Shown: positions 1 to 8,870, counted from the first letter of the stretch. The stretch: 64,000 nt of DNA from SHVZ01 sp041906305 (GCA_041906305.1 JAYRJL010000002.1:1-64000), one strand, 5' to 3'. The notes: a model not told the origin generated them from the letters alone. Made by a program: numbers and translations.

Positions 1-577
1 GAGCCACCGGCGGCGGCGCGGGCGGGGCGATCAGGCTGCCCGTGGTCGTCGGCGGGCTCGGCGGCGGCGCCGAGGGCGGCGGGTTCGGCGGCACGATCGC
101 AGGCGAGGCGGAAGCCGGCGGCGGGATCACCGCGGGCGGCGGCGGAGGCTGAGGCGTCGGAATGGCGGGTGCGGCGGCCGGCGGGGGCGCGATCGCGACC
201 GAGGCGGCCGGCGGCGGTGCCGTGCGCGCGGTCTGCGGCAGCGGCGTCTCGGCTGGCGGCAGCAGCTTCTCGGCCGAAGGCCGGGCCGCCTGCTGCATGT
301 TGTTGAGGACAAGCTTGTCCTGATGCGGAACGACCATGCCGCCGGGCTGCTCGGGCTTCATCCGGCTCGGCTCGCCGTCGGCCTTGAGGACCGGCGCCGC
401 CCCGTCGGGCGTGCGCTGCCCCTGGCTGTAGGCGTACCAGAGCACCCCGCCGAAGCCGCCGATCGCGAACAGCGCGATCATGATCGCTAGAAGACGCCCC
501 CGCCTCCGTGGCGGCTCAGCGTCTTCGAGCTCGAGGTCGGCGTCCTCGTCGTCGCGGTCGCGATACCGATCGCTCAT
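1..577 (-). CDS. Membrane-anchored Pro/Ala-rich envelope protein, probable SPOR-domain protein (3' end off window)
   Basis: The leftward frame opens at ATG 577 and stays open to the window edge, so about 192 N-terminal codons are visible and the C-terminus is missing. An acidic/basic cytoplasmic head (residues 1-28) precedes one membrane segment at about residues 29-50. A long low-complexity Pro/Ala-rich linker follows, the layout of a type II envelope protein that spans the periplasm. The start overlaps the argS stop in an ATGA junction, so it is translated from the dgt-argS operon. In many alphaproteobacteria the gene after argS encodes a SPOR-domain peptidoglycan-binding protein followed by nagZ and scpAB. 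The SPOR domain itself would lie beyond the window, so that name is inference from topology and context. Confidence 0.7.
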   Translation of the reverse strand, partial: MSDRYRDRDDEDADLELEDAEPPRRRGRLLAIMIALFAIGGFGGVLWYAYSQGQRTPDGAAPVLKADGEPSRMKPEQPGGMVVPHQDKLVLNNMQQAARPSAEKLLPPAETPLPQTARTAPPPAASVAIAPPPAAAPAIPTPQPPPPPAVIPPPASASPAIVPPNPPPSAPPPSPPTTTGSLIAPPAPPPVA

Positions 578-2316
578 GCACGCATCTCCTCGACCGGCTC
601 GACGCCGAAGACTTTGAGGCCGGACGCGATCACCGTCGCCACGGCCTGAACCAACGCCAACCGGGCCCGGGTCGTCTCGTCCTCGCCGGCGATGATGAAA
701 CGAAGCGTCGCATCATCCTTGCCCTTGTTCCACAGCTGGTGGAATTCGGCCGCGAGGTCATAGAGGTAGAAGGCCAGACGGTGCGGTTCGTGCGCCTCCG
801 CCGCGCCTTCGACGACACGCGGCCAATTCGCCAGCGTTCGGATGAGACCAATCTCGCTCGGATCGGTCAAGCGGCCCAGATTTCCTTGGGCTAGCGCGGC
901 AGGTTCGAGCAGATTTTTAGGAATCGATTCGCCCGCGAGCCGCATCACTGACCGCGAGCGGGCATGGGCGTACTGGACGTAGAAGACCGGGTTGTCCCGG
1001 CTCTGCTCCATGACTTTCTGGAAATCGAAGTCGATGGTCTGGTCGTTCCGCCGGGTCAGCATGATGAAGCGGACCACGTCCTTGCCGACTCGCTCGACCA
1101 CGTCGCGAAGCGTGACGAAGGTCCCGGCCCGCTTCGACATCTTCACCGGCTGGCCGCCCTCGGTCAGGTTGACCAGCTGGCAGATCTTGCAGTCGAGGCT
1201 CGCCTTGCCGTCGGAAAGCGCCTTCACCGCCGCGGTCATGCGCTTGACGTAGCCGCCATGGTCGGCGCCGAGCACGTCGATCAGCTCGTTCGAGCCGCGC
1301 TTCAGCTTGTCGTAGTGGTAGGCGATGTCGGAGGCGAAATAGGTCCAGCTGCCGTCGGACTTCTTCAACGGCCGGTCGACGTCGTCGCCGAACTCGGTCG
1401 CCTTGAACAGCGTCTGGGGCCTGGGCTCCCAGTCCTCGGGCGCCTTTCCCTTCGGCGGCTCCAGCACGCCGACATAGATCAGGCCCTTGTCCTCGAGCGT
1501 CTTCAGCACCTGCTCGACCGCGCCGGCGCGCACGAGCGCGCGTTCGGAGGAGAAGACCTTCTGATGCACGCCGAGCGCCGCCAAGTCCTCCTTGATCATC
1601 GCCATCATCTGGTCGATGGCGAAGTCGCGGACCGGCGGCAGCCACTCGTCCTCCTGCTTGCCGTGCCACTTGTGGCCATCGCGCGCCTTCAGCGCCTCGC
1701 CGGTCTCCTTCAGGTAGTCGCCCGGGTAGAGGCCGGACGGGATCTCGATCGTCTCCCCATGGGCTTCGAGATAGCGGAGGTAGGCCGAGCGCCCGAGCAC
1801 GTCGACCTGGGCGCCGGCGTCGTTGATGTAGTACTCGCGCGTGACGTCGAAGCCGACCTTCTCCATGAGGGCGGCCAGAGCATCGCCGAATACCGCGCCG
1901 CGCGCGTGACCGATATGCATCGGGCCGGTCGGGTTGGCCGACACGTACTCCACGTTCACCTTGCGCCCGGCGCCGGCCTTAGAGTCCCCGTAGGTGATCC
2001 CGGCTTGCAGAAGGTCCTTGAGCTGGCCCCGCCAGAACTCGGGCGAAAGCGTCAGATTGAGGAATCCCGGACCCGCGACCTCAGCCTTGGTGACCTCGGG
2101 AATCCCCGTCAGACGCTCCTTGAGGGCCTCGGCCAGCTGGCGCGGATTCTTGCCCGCCGGCTTCGCCAGGACCATCGCGGCGTTGGTGGCGATGTCGCCG
2201 TGCTTCGCATCGCGTGTCGGCTCCACCACCACACGCGAGAAGTCGAGACCGGACGGCAGGTCTATTTTCTCAAGTTCCTTAAGAACTATTTCATGGAAAT
2301 AATTGTAAAGATTCAT
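574..2316 (-). CDS. argS: Arginyl-tRNA synthetase
   Basis: This class I aminoacyl-tRNA synthetase charges tRNA-Arg in the cytoplasm. The 580-residue length fits the bacterial family. An N-terminal additional domain (about 1-110) precedes the catalytic core with the HIGH signature PMHIGHARG at residues 132-140. The KMSK loop reads VKMSKRAGTF, followed by the all-helical DALR anticodon-binding domain ending in GVEPVEEM. ATG 2316 gives the expected start MNLYNYFHEIV. The start lies 26 bases inside the 3' end of dgt, and the stop overlaps the next gene by four bases, so dgt, argS and the envelope gene form a tightly coupled leftward operon. Confidence 0.97.
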   Translation of the reverse strand: MNLYNYFHEIVLKELEKIDLPSGLDFSRVVVEPTRDAKHGDIATNAAMVLAKPAGKNPRQLAEALKERLTGIPEVTKAEVAGPGFLNLTLSPEFWRGQLKDLLQAGITYGDSKAGAGRKVNVEYVSANPTGPMHIGHARGAVFGDALAALMEKVGFDVTREYYINDAGAQVDVLGRSAYLRYLEAHGETIEIPSGLYPGDYLKETGEALKARDGHKWHGKQEDEWLPPVRDFAIDQMMAMIKEDLAALGVHQKVFSSERALVRAGAVEQVLKTLEDKGLIYVGVLEPPKGKAPEDWEPRPQTLFKATEFGDDVDRPLKKSDGSWTYFASDIAYHYDKLKRGSNELIDVLGADHGGYVKRMTAAVKALSDGKASLDCKICQLVNLTEGGQPVKMSKRAGTFVTLRDVVERVGKDVVRFIMLTRRNDQTIDFDFQKVMEQSRDNPVFYVQYAHARSRSVMRLAGESIPKNLLEPAALAQGNLGRLTDPSEIGLIRTLANWPRVVEGAAEAHEPHRLAFYLYDLAAEFHQLWNKGKDDATLRFIIAGEDETTRARLALVQAVATVIASGLKVFGVEPVEEMRA

Positions 2317-3481
2317 TTTCTATCGATCGATTCTTCACCAAGCGTGCGTGTTCCGAGAAGGCGTAGCGATCCGTCATGCCGGCGATGTAGTCGGCGACCA
2401 CCCTGGCCCGGTCGGTCTCGTCCAGGCCGTGGGTTGCCTCCGCCCATTCCGCCGGAAGCCGATCGGGCTCGGAGAGGAACAGCCTGAAAAGGTCTCTCAC
2501 CACGGCATGCGCCTCTTCGCGCGCCAGCCGCACCCGGTCGTGGCGGTACATACGCTGATGCAGGAACCCCTTCAACTCTCTGTCATAGAGATGCAGCGCA
2601 GGGGAAAAGGCGACCACCGGGCGGCCGAGGCGTCGGAACTCGTCGGCGGACCGCGGCTGGGTCTCGCGGAGCGCCTTCCGGGTCTCGGCCAGCACGTCGT
2701 TGACCATGCGCCCGATCAGCTGGCGCACCAGCTCCCCATGCAGACGGACAGGTTCCAGGTTCGGGTACTTGATACGGATGTCGGAAAGGACGTCGCGGAT
2801 CAGGTCCAGGTGCTCGATCTCCTCGAGCCTGAACAGGCCGGCGCGCAGCCCGTCGTCGATGTCGTGGTTGTTGTAGGCGATGTCGTCGGAGAGCGCCGCG
2901 ACCTGGGCCTCGGCCGAGGCATAGGAATCCAGCCAGAGGTCGACGTCGTAGGCGGCGATGGTCGGTGGAACCGGCTTCTGATTCACCTTGAGCGGACCGC
3001 TCAAGGGACCGTTGTGCTTCACGGTGCCTTCGAGGGTCTCCCAGGTCAGGTTGAGCCCGTCGAATTCGGCATATCGCCGTTCCAGCCGCGTCAGGATACG
3101 GAAGGTCTGGTCGTTGTGGTCGAACCCGCCATAGGGAAGCATCTCCTCGTGGAGCACGTCCTCGCCGGCATGGCCGAAGCAGGTGTGGCCGAGGTCGTGG
3201 GCGAGCGCCAGGGCCTCCGCCAGGTCCTCGTCCAGGCCCAGCGAGCGCGCGATCGAGCGCGCGATCTGGGCCACTTCGAGCGAATGCGTGAGACGGGTGC
3301 GAAAATGGTCACCCTCGTGCTCGATGAAGACCTGGGTCTTGTGCTTGAGCCGGCGGAAGGCGACGGAATGGATGATGCGGTCCCGGTCGCGCTGAAACTC
3401 GCTGCGCTCGGTCGGGGCGGGTTCCGGATGCCGGCGGCCGCGCGAGGCGGCCGGGTTGCAGGCATAGGGTGCGAGCACCAT
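2291..3481 (-). CDS. dgt: Deoxyguanosinetriphosphate triphosphohydrolase-like protein (HD domain)
   Basis: HD-superfamily hydrolase of the Dgt/SAMHD1-like group, which removes triphosphate from dNTPs and so affects nucleotide pools. The 396-residue protein carries the metal-binding set: H66 in TRLTHSLEV, H95-D96 in ALAHDLGHTCFGH, and a downstream Asp in ALSDDIAYNNHD. The N-terminal segment RSEFQRDRDRIIHSVAFRRL is typical of the short type-2 family of alphaproteobacteria. It is first in the dgt-argS operon, overlapping argS by 26 bases. It is divergent from the Fe-S carrier gene across a 106-base spacer. Exact substrate preference cannot be read from sequence. Confidence 0.92.
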   Translation of the reverse strand: MVLAPYACNPAASRGRRHPEPAPTERSEFQRDRDRIIHSVAFRRLKHKTQVFIEHEGDHFRTRLTHSLEVAQIARSIARSLGLDEDLAEALALAHDLGHTCFGHAGEDVLHEEMLPYGGFDHNDQTFRILTRLERRYAEFDGLNLTWETLEGTVKHNGPLSGPLKVNQKPVPPTIAAYDVDLWLDSYASAEAQVAALSDDIAYNNHDIDDGLRAGLFRLEEIEHLDLIRDVLSDIRIKYPNLEPVRLHGELVRQLIGRMVNDVLAETRKALRETQPRSADEFRRLGRPVVAFSPALHLYDRELKGFLHQRMYRHDRVRLAREEAHAVVRDLFRLFLSEPDRLPAEWAEATHGLDETDRARVVADYIAGMTDRYAFSEHARLVKNRSIENESLQLFP

Positions 3482-3491
3482 GGCCGGCGGA

Positions 3492-3555
3492 CCCTACAAG
3501 CCGTAGGGGATTGGGAAAAGTGACAAATTGACTTTCCGCCGATGTCGCTTACATG
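3492..3555 (+). promoter_or_regulatory. Divergent dgt / Fe-S carrier spacer with possible promoter
   Basis: The 106-base spacer between dgt and the Fe-S carrier gene contains TTGACT at 3528-3533. A weak -10 (TTACAT, 3549-3554) lies 15 bases further, pointing to the carrier gene. A perfect 6-bp inverted repeat, CCCTAC at 3492-3497 and GTAGGG at 3503-3508, sits just upstream of the dgt start. It could be an operator half or simply a small leader hairpin. No clear Iron-responsive box was recognised. Confidence 0.3.
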
Positions 3556-3587
3556 GTTAGGACGTTCTTCGAGGGGCTTTTCCAGCC

Positions 3588-3944
3588 ATGGCCGATACCT
3601 CCGTCGCCGAAGGTCGCACCTTCACCGTCACCGACAACGCCGCAAGGCGCGTGACCGAGCTCCTCAAGCAGGAGAACGCGGGCCCCGGCACCCGGCTCCG
3701 TCTCGCGGTCTCGGGCGGCGGCTGCTCCGGCTTCCAGTACGGCTTCAGCTTCGACGACCAGACCACCGGCGACGACCGCCTGTTCAAGAACGGCGAGGTC
3801 GAGGTGGTGATCGACGAGACCTCGCTCGACCTGCTCGCGGGATCCGAGCTCGACTGGGTCGAGGACATGGTGGGCTCGTCGTTCCAGGTGAAGAACCCGA
3901 ACGCCGCCTCCGGCTGCGGCTGCGGCAAATCCTTCTCGATCTAG
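3588..3944 (+). CDS. erpA: A-type iron-sulfur cluster insertion protein
   Basis: Small (118 aa) A-type carrier that accepts Fe-S clusters from the assembly scaffold and passes them to apoproteins. The three invariant cysteines are visible: C46 in GGGCSGFQY, and C110 and C112 in the C-terminal SGCGCGKSFSI. Core motifs RLAVSGGGCSG and VKNPNAASGCGCG match ErpA/IscA/HesB proteins. The acidic insertion and the NPNA stretch favour ErpA over SufA/IscA, but these paralogues are hard to separate. No isc or suf genes are adjacent; it appears to be a single transcription unit divergent from dgt. Confidence 0.93.
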   Translation: MADTSVAEGRTFTVTDNAARRVTELLKQENAGPGTRLRLAVSGGGCSGFQYGFSFDDQTTGDDRLFKNGEVEVVIDETSLDLLAGSELDWVEDMVGSSFQVKNPNAASGCGCGKSFSI

Positions 3945-3992
3945 CCGCCCGGCATCTCTAGGCTCCGCCCGTCTCGATCAGACGGAGCCCCG

Positions 3993-4754
3993 ATGCCAAC
4001 CCAGAAGTCCAAGGCCAAGAGCTTCCGGTCGCTGCACGTGCCCGGCAAGCCGCTGATCCTGTTCAACGCCTGGGATGCCGGCTCCGCGAAGGCGGTGACC
4101 GCCGCCGGCGCGGCCGCGATCGCGACGGGCAGCTGGTCGGTCGCCAAGGCGAACGGCTTCGACGACGGCGAGGACCTGCCGCTCGACCTGGTCATCGCCA
4201 ATCTCGCGCGCATCGCCAAGGCGACGGACCTGCCGGTCACCATCGACCTCGAAAGCGGCTACGGGAAGACGCCGGCGGCGGCGGCGAAGACCGTCCGGCG
4301 TTCGATCGACGCCGGCGCCGTCGGCTGCAATCTCGAAGACAGCATTCCCGCGACCGGCAAGCTGCGCGCGGCATCGGACCAGGCCAAGCGGATCGCCGCC
4401 GTGCGCAAGGCAGCAGACGCGACCGGCATCGCCTACTTCATCAACGCCCGGACCGACGTCTTCTTCCAGGGCAAGAGGGCCGACGCCTCCCTTGTCGCCG
4501 AGGCGCTCAAGCGCGCCCGCCTCTACGCCGATGCCGGCGCCGACGGGCTTTTCGTGCCTGGCCTCACCGACGAAAAGCTGATCGCCAAGGTCTGCGAAGC
4601 CTCGCCGCTGCCGGTCAACGTCATGGTTAGCCAGGGAACCCCGGCGTTCAAAGTCCTCGCCAAGAGCGGCGTCGCCCGCATCAGCCACGGTCCCCGTCCC
4701 TACCTGCTGGCGATGAAAGCCCTCGAAGACGCCGCGCGCGCCGCGACGCTGTGA
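3993..4754 (+). CDS. Isocitrate lyase / PEP mutase family protein
   Basis: A 253-residue TIM-barrel enzyme of the phosphoenolpyruvate mutase/isocitrate lyase superfamily, which makes or breaks C-C or P-C bonds next to a carboxylate. Recognisable elements are FNAWDAGSAKAV near residues 25-36, the Mg-binding segment TIDLESGYG, NLEDS, and the ARTDVFF strand. It lacks the KKCGH motif of true isocitrate lyase, so it belongs to the oxaloacetate-decarboxylase-like / PEP-mutase-like branch whose substrates are often unknown. It lies 4 bases upstream of xthA, so the two are probably cotranscribed, with no obvious functional link. Family assignment is firm; the reaction is not. Confidence 0.88.
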   Translation: MPTQKSKAKSFRSLHVPGKPLILFNAWDAGSAKAVTAAGAAAIATGSWSVAKANGFDDGEDLPLDLVIANLARIAKATDLPVTIDLESGYGKTPAAAAKTVRRSIDAGAVGCNLEDSIPATGKLRAASDQAKRIAAVRKAADATGIAYFINARTDVFFQGKRADASLVAEALKRARLYADAGADGLFVPGLTDEKLIAKVCEASPLPVNVMVSQGTPAFKVLAKSGVARISHGPRPYLLAMKALEDAARAATL

Positions 4755-4758
4755 AGCC

Positions 4759-5526
4759 ATGAAGATCGCCACCTGGAACGTCAACTCGGTCAAGGCGCGC
4801 GCCGCCCATCTCACGCGATGGCTGGCGGCGTTCAAGCCCGACATCGTCATGCTGCAGGAGATCAAGTGCGTGACCGAGGACTTCCCCGTCCTCGACATCA
4901 AGGCGCTGGGCTACAACGCGGTCGCCGTCGGGCAGAAGACCTACAACGGCGTGGCGCTCCTCTCGACGCATGAGATCAACGTCGTCCACACGCGCCTTCC
5001 CGGCGACGAGAGCGACGTGCAGGCGCGCTACCTGGAGGCCGACATCGGCGACCTCCGCGTCGCCTCGATCTACCTGCCGAACGGCAATCCGACCAACACC
5101 GAGAAGTTTCCCTACAAGCTCGGCTGGATGGATCGCCTACAGGCCCGCGCCAGGGAGCTGCTGGCGACCGAGAAGCCGGTGGTTCTCGCCGGCGACTACA
5201 ACATCTGCCCGACCGATATCGACGTGCACAACCCGGCGGCCTTCGCCGACGACGCGCTCTGCCGCCCGGAGTCGCGCGGACGCTTCCGCGCTATCGTCAA
5301 CGGGGGCTACACCGATGCGCTCCGAGCGCTGAACCCGACCGAGCACCTCTACACCTACTGGGACTATCAGGCCGGCGCCTGGCAGCGCGACCTGGGCCTT
5401 CGCATCGACCACCTGCTGCTCTCGCCCCAGGCCGCCGACCGCCTGGTCGCCGCCGGCGTCGACCGCAAGCCCCGCGGCGAAGAGAAAGCCTCCGACCACA
5501 CGCCCGCCTGGTGCGAGCTGAGCTGA
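4759..5526 (+). CDS. xthA: Exodeoxyribonuclease III
   Basis: AP endonuclease / 3'-5' exonuclease for base-excision repair, 255 residues, the normal length. Metal and catalytic motifs of the EEP nuclease fold are present in order: KIATWNVNSVKAR at the N-terminus, LQEIK with the metal-binding Glu, YNGVALLS, AGDYNICPTDIDV, LRIDHLLLS, and the terminal KASDHTPAWCEL. ATG 4759 follows the PEP mutase-like gene by four bases; a GTG-started transporter gene begins 10 bases after its stop. Cytoplasmic, Mg-dependent. Housekeeping identity is secure. Confidence 0.96.
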   Translation: MKIATWNVNSVKARAAHLTRWLAAFKPDIVMLQEIKCVTEDFPVLDIKALGYNAVAVGQKTYNGVALLSTHEINVVHTRLPGDESDVQARYLEADIGDLRVASIYLPNGNPTNTEKFPYKLGWMDRLQARARELLATEKPVVLAGDYNICPTDIDVHNPAAFADDALCRPESRGRFRAIVNGGYTDALRALNPTEHLYTYWDYQAGAWQRDLGLRIDHLLLSPQAADRLVAAGVDRKPRGEEKASDHTPAWCELS

Positions 5527-5536
5527 GCCGCATCGC

Positions 5537-6775
5537 GTGACGACGACGAGCACCGCACGGCCGGCGAGCCTGGTCTTCATCGTCGTCACGCTGATCCTCG
5601 ACATGCTCGGGATCGGGCTGATCCTGCCGATCCTGCCCAGGCTTCTCGAAAGCCTGTCCGGCGGCGACATCGTCACCGCCGCGCACGTGCTCGGGCTGCT
5701 GACCGCGCTCTATTCCGGCATGCAGTTCCTGTTCGGGCCGCTGACCGGCGCGCTTTCCGACCGCTTCGGCCGCCGGCCGGTGCTGCTGGTCTCGCTGTTC
5801 GGCCTCGGCATCACCTACCTGCTGTCGGCCATTGCCCCGGATCTCGTCCTGTTCGTCGCGATCCGCGCGCTGTCCGGCCTGATGGCCTCGACCTTCCCGG
5901 TCGCCAGCGCCTACATCGCCGACGTCTCGCCGCCGGAGAAGCGCGCGCAGAACTTCGGGCTCGTCGGCTTCGCCTTCGGCATCGGCTTCATTGCCGGCCC
6001 GTTCCTCGGCGGCGTGCTCGGCGAGATCGATCTTCGCCTGCCCTTCTACGTCGCCGGCGCCCTCTCCCTCGCCAACGTGACGCTCGGCTTCTTCGTGCTG
6101 CCTGAGTCGCTGAAGCCCGAACATCGCCGCGCGATCGACTTCCGGCGCGCCAATCCGATCGGCGCCTTCCGCGTCTTCGCCCATGCCCATGGCGGCGCCC
6201 TGCTGGTCGCGGGATACATCCTTGCCGCCGTCGCCCAGCGCGGCCTCGAAAACATCTGGGTGCTCTATTCCGGATATCGCTACGGCTGGTCGACGGTCGA
6301 GGTCGGGCTGTCGCTGACCGCGGTCGGGCTGCTGTTCGCGCTCTGCCAGGCATTCCTGATCCGCCGCGTGGTGCCGCGCGTCGGCGAACGCCGGGCGCTG
6401 CTGATCGGCCTCCTGGTCAGCGCCCTGGGCCTCCTCCTCTATGCGATCGCACCCGACGGATGGATGGCCTACGTCATCATGGCGATCCACATTCCCGGCT
6501 GGGCCCTGGTGATGCCGTCGCTGCAGAGCGTCCTCTCGCGGGCGACGCCGCCCGACCAGCAGGGGCTGCTGCAGGGCGGGCTTGCCAGCGTGAATACCGG
6601 CACCGCGATCGTCGGTCCGCCGCTGGCGACGACGGTGTTCGCCTATTTCATCGGGCCGGACGCGCCGATGATGCTGCCGGGCGCATCGTTCTACCTGGGT
6701 TCGGTGCTGATCCTCGCCTCGATCGCTATCATCGCCGCGACCGGCGGCTTCAGGAAACGGGAAGGCGCTATCTGA
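5537..6775 (+). CDS. MFS transporter, TetA-like drug/metabolite exporter
   Basis: Twelve-helix major facilitator protein of 412 residues. Motif A of the family is clear as LSDRFGRRPVLLVS after the second helix, and the first helix contains DMLGIGLILPILP as in TetA-type efflux proteins. The C-terminal half has PDQQGLLQGGLASV. The start is GTG at 5537, which places a short charged head before helix 1. The similarity is to the broad TCR/Tet family; real tetracycline resistance should not be assumed, since most such chromosomal homologues export unknown small molecules. Its last 8 bases overlap the end of the convergent PAS-like gene. It probably reads through from xthA. Confidence 0.9.
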   Translation: MTTTSTARPASLVFIVVTLILDMLGIGLILPILPRLLESLSGGDIVTAAHVLGLLTALYSGMQFLFGPLTGALSDRFGRRPVLLVSLFGLGITYLLSAIAPDLVLFVAIRALSGLMASTFPVASAYIADVSPPEKRAQNFGLVGFAFGIGFIAGPFLGGVLGEIDLRLPFYVAGALSLANVTLGFFVLPESLKPEHRRAIDFRRANPIGAFRVFAHAHGGALLVAGYILAAVAQRGLENIWVLYSGYRYGWSTVEVGLSLTAVGLLFALCQAFLIRRVVPRVGERRALLIGLLVSALGLLLYAIAPDGWMAYVIMAIHIPGWALVMPSLQSVLSRATPPDQQGLLQGGLASVNTGTAIVGPPLATTVFAYFIGPDAPMMLPGASFYLGSVLILASIAIIAATGGFRKREGAI

Positions 6776-7280
6776 CCCGGCTCGCCGGGTGCACCAGGAT
6801 CCGGCTCTGCTGATAGCAGAGGATCATGTCGATCGTCTTTCCGTCCTCGGCCAGCGGCAGGTAGATGCGCTCGCGCATCGAGGCGAAGCCGCGCACGTCC
6901 CCGACCGGATCATTTCGGTACCTGACCCTCCCGATCCGGACCAGTTCGCTCATCGCGGCCTGCGCCTCGGCGGGCGTGCCGATGTAGCAGGCCTCGCTGA
7001 AGCGCTTGCCGGTCAGGTCGAGGCCGTACTGCGCGACCGTCTGCGAGCCGCAGAGCCGGTAGCGAAAGTCCATCGGCGGTCCGGGCAGCACGTCGAGCAG
7101 CGAGATGCGTCCGAGCCAAGGACGCATCTCGAGCGGGTCGAAGTCGCTGCGCGCCGGATAGGTACGGCCGGCACGCTTGCCGTCCCAGAGCTTGAACAGG
7201 CTGGCGAACAACGGCGAGCAGACGGTGAGGAGGGTCTCGTCCTCGTAGATCCCGTGCCTGATGTCGCCGCCGTCCGTCAT
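6768..7280 (-). CDS. PAS_5-family PAS-domain protein (paralogue 1)
   Basis: A 170-residue protein with a single PAS-like fold and no output domain visible. The hallmark is the FRYRLCGSQTVAQYGLDLTG stretch around residues 70-90, typical of the alphaproteobacterial PAS_5 (DUF1488-like naming varies) sensor group. It ends with a strand SRILVHPA. ATG 7280 overlaps the stop of the M81 peptidase gene (ATGA), so translation is coupled to that gene, while its 3' end overlaps the MFS gene by 8 bases. A second protein of exactly the same length lies at 11448-11960. The ligand and signalling partner are unknown. Longer open frames upstream are antisense-like Arg-rich shadow and were trimmed. Confidence 0.75.
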   Translation of the reverse strand: MTDGGDIRHGIYEDETLLTVCSPLFASLFKLWDGKRAGRTYPARSDFDPLEMRPWLGRISLLDVLPGPPMDFRYRLCGSQTVAQYGLDLTGKRFSEACYIGTPAEAQAAMSELVRIGRVRYRNDPVGDVRGFASMRERIYLPLAEDGKTIDMILCYQQSRILVHPASRVR

Positions 7281-8800
7281 CCCGACGTCTGCGGTTGCCA
7301 GCCCGGCTGATAGACCGGGCCGTTCGGCGAGACCTTGAGGCCGGGGCGCAGCTTCTTCCACGGCAGCGCGCGGGTGTCGGCAACGAACGGGCCGGGCGCG
7401 ATGCCGACGATCACCTCTTCGGCGATCGGCTGGAAGTCGGCACGGAAATGCACCGAGCTCTTGAGCACGAGGATCTTCTGCTTCGTCGGCTCGATGCCGA
7501 CGGCGCGGAACAGCGCCTGGTCGGCCGCCTGCACCTTGCGCGAGGAGACCGCGACGCGCACGCCGCCGATCTTGAGGCAGGCCATGGGCCCGAGCTTCAT
7601 GCGGGCGCCGCCATACATCGGGCCGGTGCCGACGACATTGCCGTCGTGCAGCTTCTCGACCAGGAAGGTGCCGCGGAAGGGCTTGTCGCCGGCGACCTTC
7701 GAGATGTTGCCGAGATTGATCGTGATCTCGGCACCGACGCCGGCCTTGTGTGCGGCCTCGGCCGCCTTGGGATCGCAAACGAGGGCAAGTGCCGCGTCCT
7801 GGGCGTTCTGCGCCACCAGCGCATGCAGGAATCCGGTGGTGTCGCCGTCGCCGCCGGTGCCGGGATTGTCCTGGGTGTCGGCGATCACCATCGGCTTGGT
7901 CGCCTGGTTGCCCTTGCGCATCGCGTAGGCGACGGCGCCGGTCGGGTCGTAGAACTTGTCGGACCAGTCGCCCTCGCGGCCGATCACCTCGCCAATGATC
8001 TTGTCGGCGGCGCGGTCGGCGGCCTCCTGGGTCTTGCCGTAGGCCATCACCGCCGGCCCGCAGTCCCAGATGTCGGCGGCGGGAAAGCCCGGCGTGAAGC
8101 TGACCGAGGCGACGTCGCCGGCCTCGGCGTCCTCGACCATTTTGTAGATGGTCTTGGCCGGCTCCATGTAGGTGCATTGGAAGTTGATCGGGATGATGAA
8201 CGGCGCCTGGCGGAAGGCCTTGTAGACCGCGCCGGAGCCCTTCAGCAGGCCGTCGAGGTGTTCCGCCGTCATCTTGCCGGTGTTGGCCATGTCGACATGC
8301 GGATATGTCCGATAGGCGATCAGCACATCCGAGTTGTCGACCATCTTCTGCGTCGTGTTCGAGTGCAAGTCGAGGCTGGCAACCACCGGGACGTCGGGCC
8401 CAACGATCTTGCGCACGCGCTCGAGCAGCTCGCCCTCGCCGTCCTCGTAGGTCTCGACCACCATCGCGCCGTGCAGGCAGAGATAGACCGCGTCGACCGG
8501 CAGCGCCTTCTTGAGGTCTTCGCAGATCATGCCGCAGATACGCTCATAGGCATCGGCAGTCACATAGGAGCACGGCGAGGCCGCGGCCCAGGCGAGCGGT
8601 GCGATCTCGTGCCCGCGCTTCTTCGCTTCCTCGATGAAGCCTGCGACCGGCAGGTTCATGCCCTTGGTCGCCGGCTCGAGATCGGCGCCGCGGCAGAGTC
8701 CCGGCCAGCCGCCGCCCTTGGCGAACTCCTCATACGTCGCGAGCGAAGGCGCGAAGGTGTTGGTCTCGTGCTGGAAGCCGCCGACGGCGATGCGGGCCAT
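7277..8800 (-). CDS. M81 family metallopeptidase (MlrC-like)
   Basis: Member of the MlrC family, named for the metalloprotease of microcystin degradation; most homologues act on unknown peptides or amides. The 507-residue protein has the expected N-terminal catalytic region: GGFQHETNTF at residues 7-16, LHGAM near 109-113, the metal-binding DLHSN near 144-148 and YRTYPHVDM near 163-171. The C-terminal MlrC_C domain includes DTQDNPGTGGDGDT and FRADFQPIAEEV. No signal peptide is seen, so it is likely cytoplasmic. It is coupled by ATGA to the downstream PAS-like gene. A strong terminator of ilvD separates it from the gene upstream. It should not be taken as evidence for microcystin breakdown. 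Confidence 0.9.
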   Translation of the reverse strand: MARIAVGGFQHETNTFAPSLATYEEFAKGGGWPGLCRGADLEPATKGMNLPVAGFIEEAKKRGHEIAPLAWAAASPCSYVTADAYERICGMICEDLKKALPVDAVYLCLHGAMVVETYEDGEGELLERVRKIVGPDVPVVASLDLHSNTTQKMVDNSDVLIAYRTYPHVDMANTGKMTAEHLDGLLKGSGAVYKAFRQAPFIIPINFQCTYMEPAKTIYKMVEDAEAGDVASVSFTPGFPAADIWDCGPAVMAYGKTQEAADRAADKIIGEVIGREGDWSDKFYDPTGAVAYAMRKGNQATKPMVIADTQDNPGTGGDGDTTGFLHALVAQNAQDAALALVCDPKAAEAAHKAGVGAEITINLGNISKVAGDKPFRGTFLVEKLHDGNVVGTGPMYGGARMKLGPMACLKIGGVRVAVSSRKVQAADQALFRAVGIEPTKQKILVLKSSVHFRADFQPIAEEVIVGIAPGPFVADTRALPWKKLRPGLKVSPNGPVYQPGWQPQTSG

Positions 8801-8836
8801 GGTCTGTCTCTCGATAAAGCGGGAGCTTGTAAACGA

Positions 8837-8860
8837 GAGGGCGGCATCGCTGCCGCCCTC
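8837..8860 (-). terminator. Rho-independent terminator of ilvD
   Basis: A perfect 10-bp stem (8837-8846 with 8851-8860, arms GAGGGCGGCA / TGCCGCCCTC) with a 4-base loop lies 10 bases past the ilvD stop on the minus strand. It is followed on that strand by TCGTTTAC, a modest U-rich tail. It isolates ilvD from the M81 peptidase gene. Confidence 0.75.
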
Positions 8861-8870
8861 GTGTCGAAAC

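Noticed and set aside
1..300. Tandem repeat or CRISPR-like pattern from GGCGGC-rich sequence
   Set aside because: It is the Pro/Ala-rich linker of a coding frame; no regular unit or spacers. The same applies to popZ at 14.9-15.2 kb.
964..2487. Long plus-strand open frame (507 codons) opposite argS
   Set aside because: Antisense shadow: translation is rich in Arg, His, Asp and Leu without domain pattern, and argS on the other strand has all its motifs. Similar shadows at 2348-3523, 5297-6490, 7295-9076, 9135-10487, 11915-13564 and 15305-17722 were left out for the same reason.
5537..6775. Tetracycline-resistance determinant
   Set aside because: Similarity is only to the broad TetA-like MFS family; there is no TetR-type repressor next to it.
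7277..8800. Microcystin degradation locus
   Set aside because: Only an MlrC-family protein is present; mlrA, mlrB and mlrD are absent, and the family is much wider than microcystin degraders.
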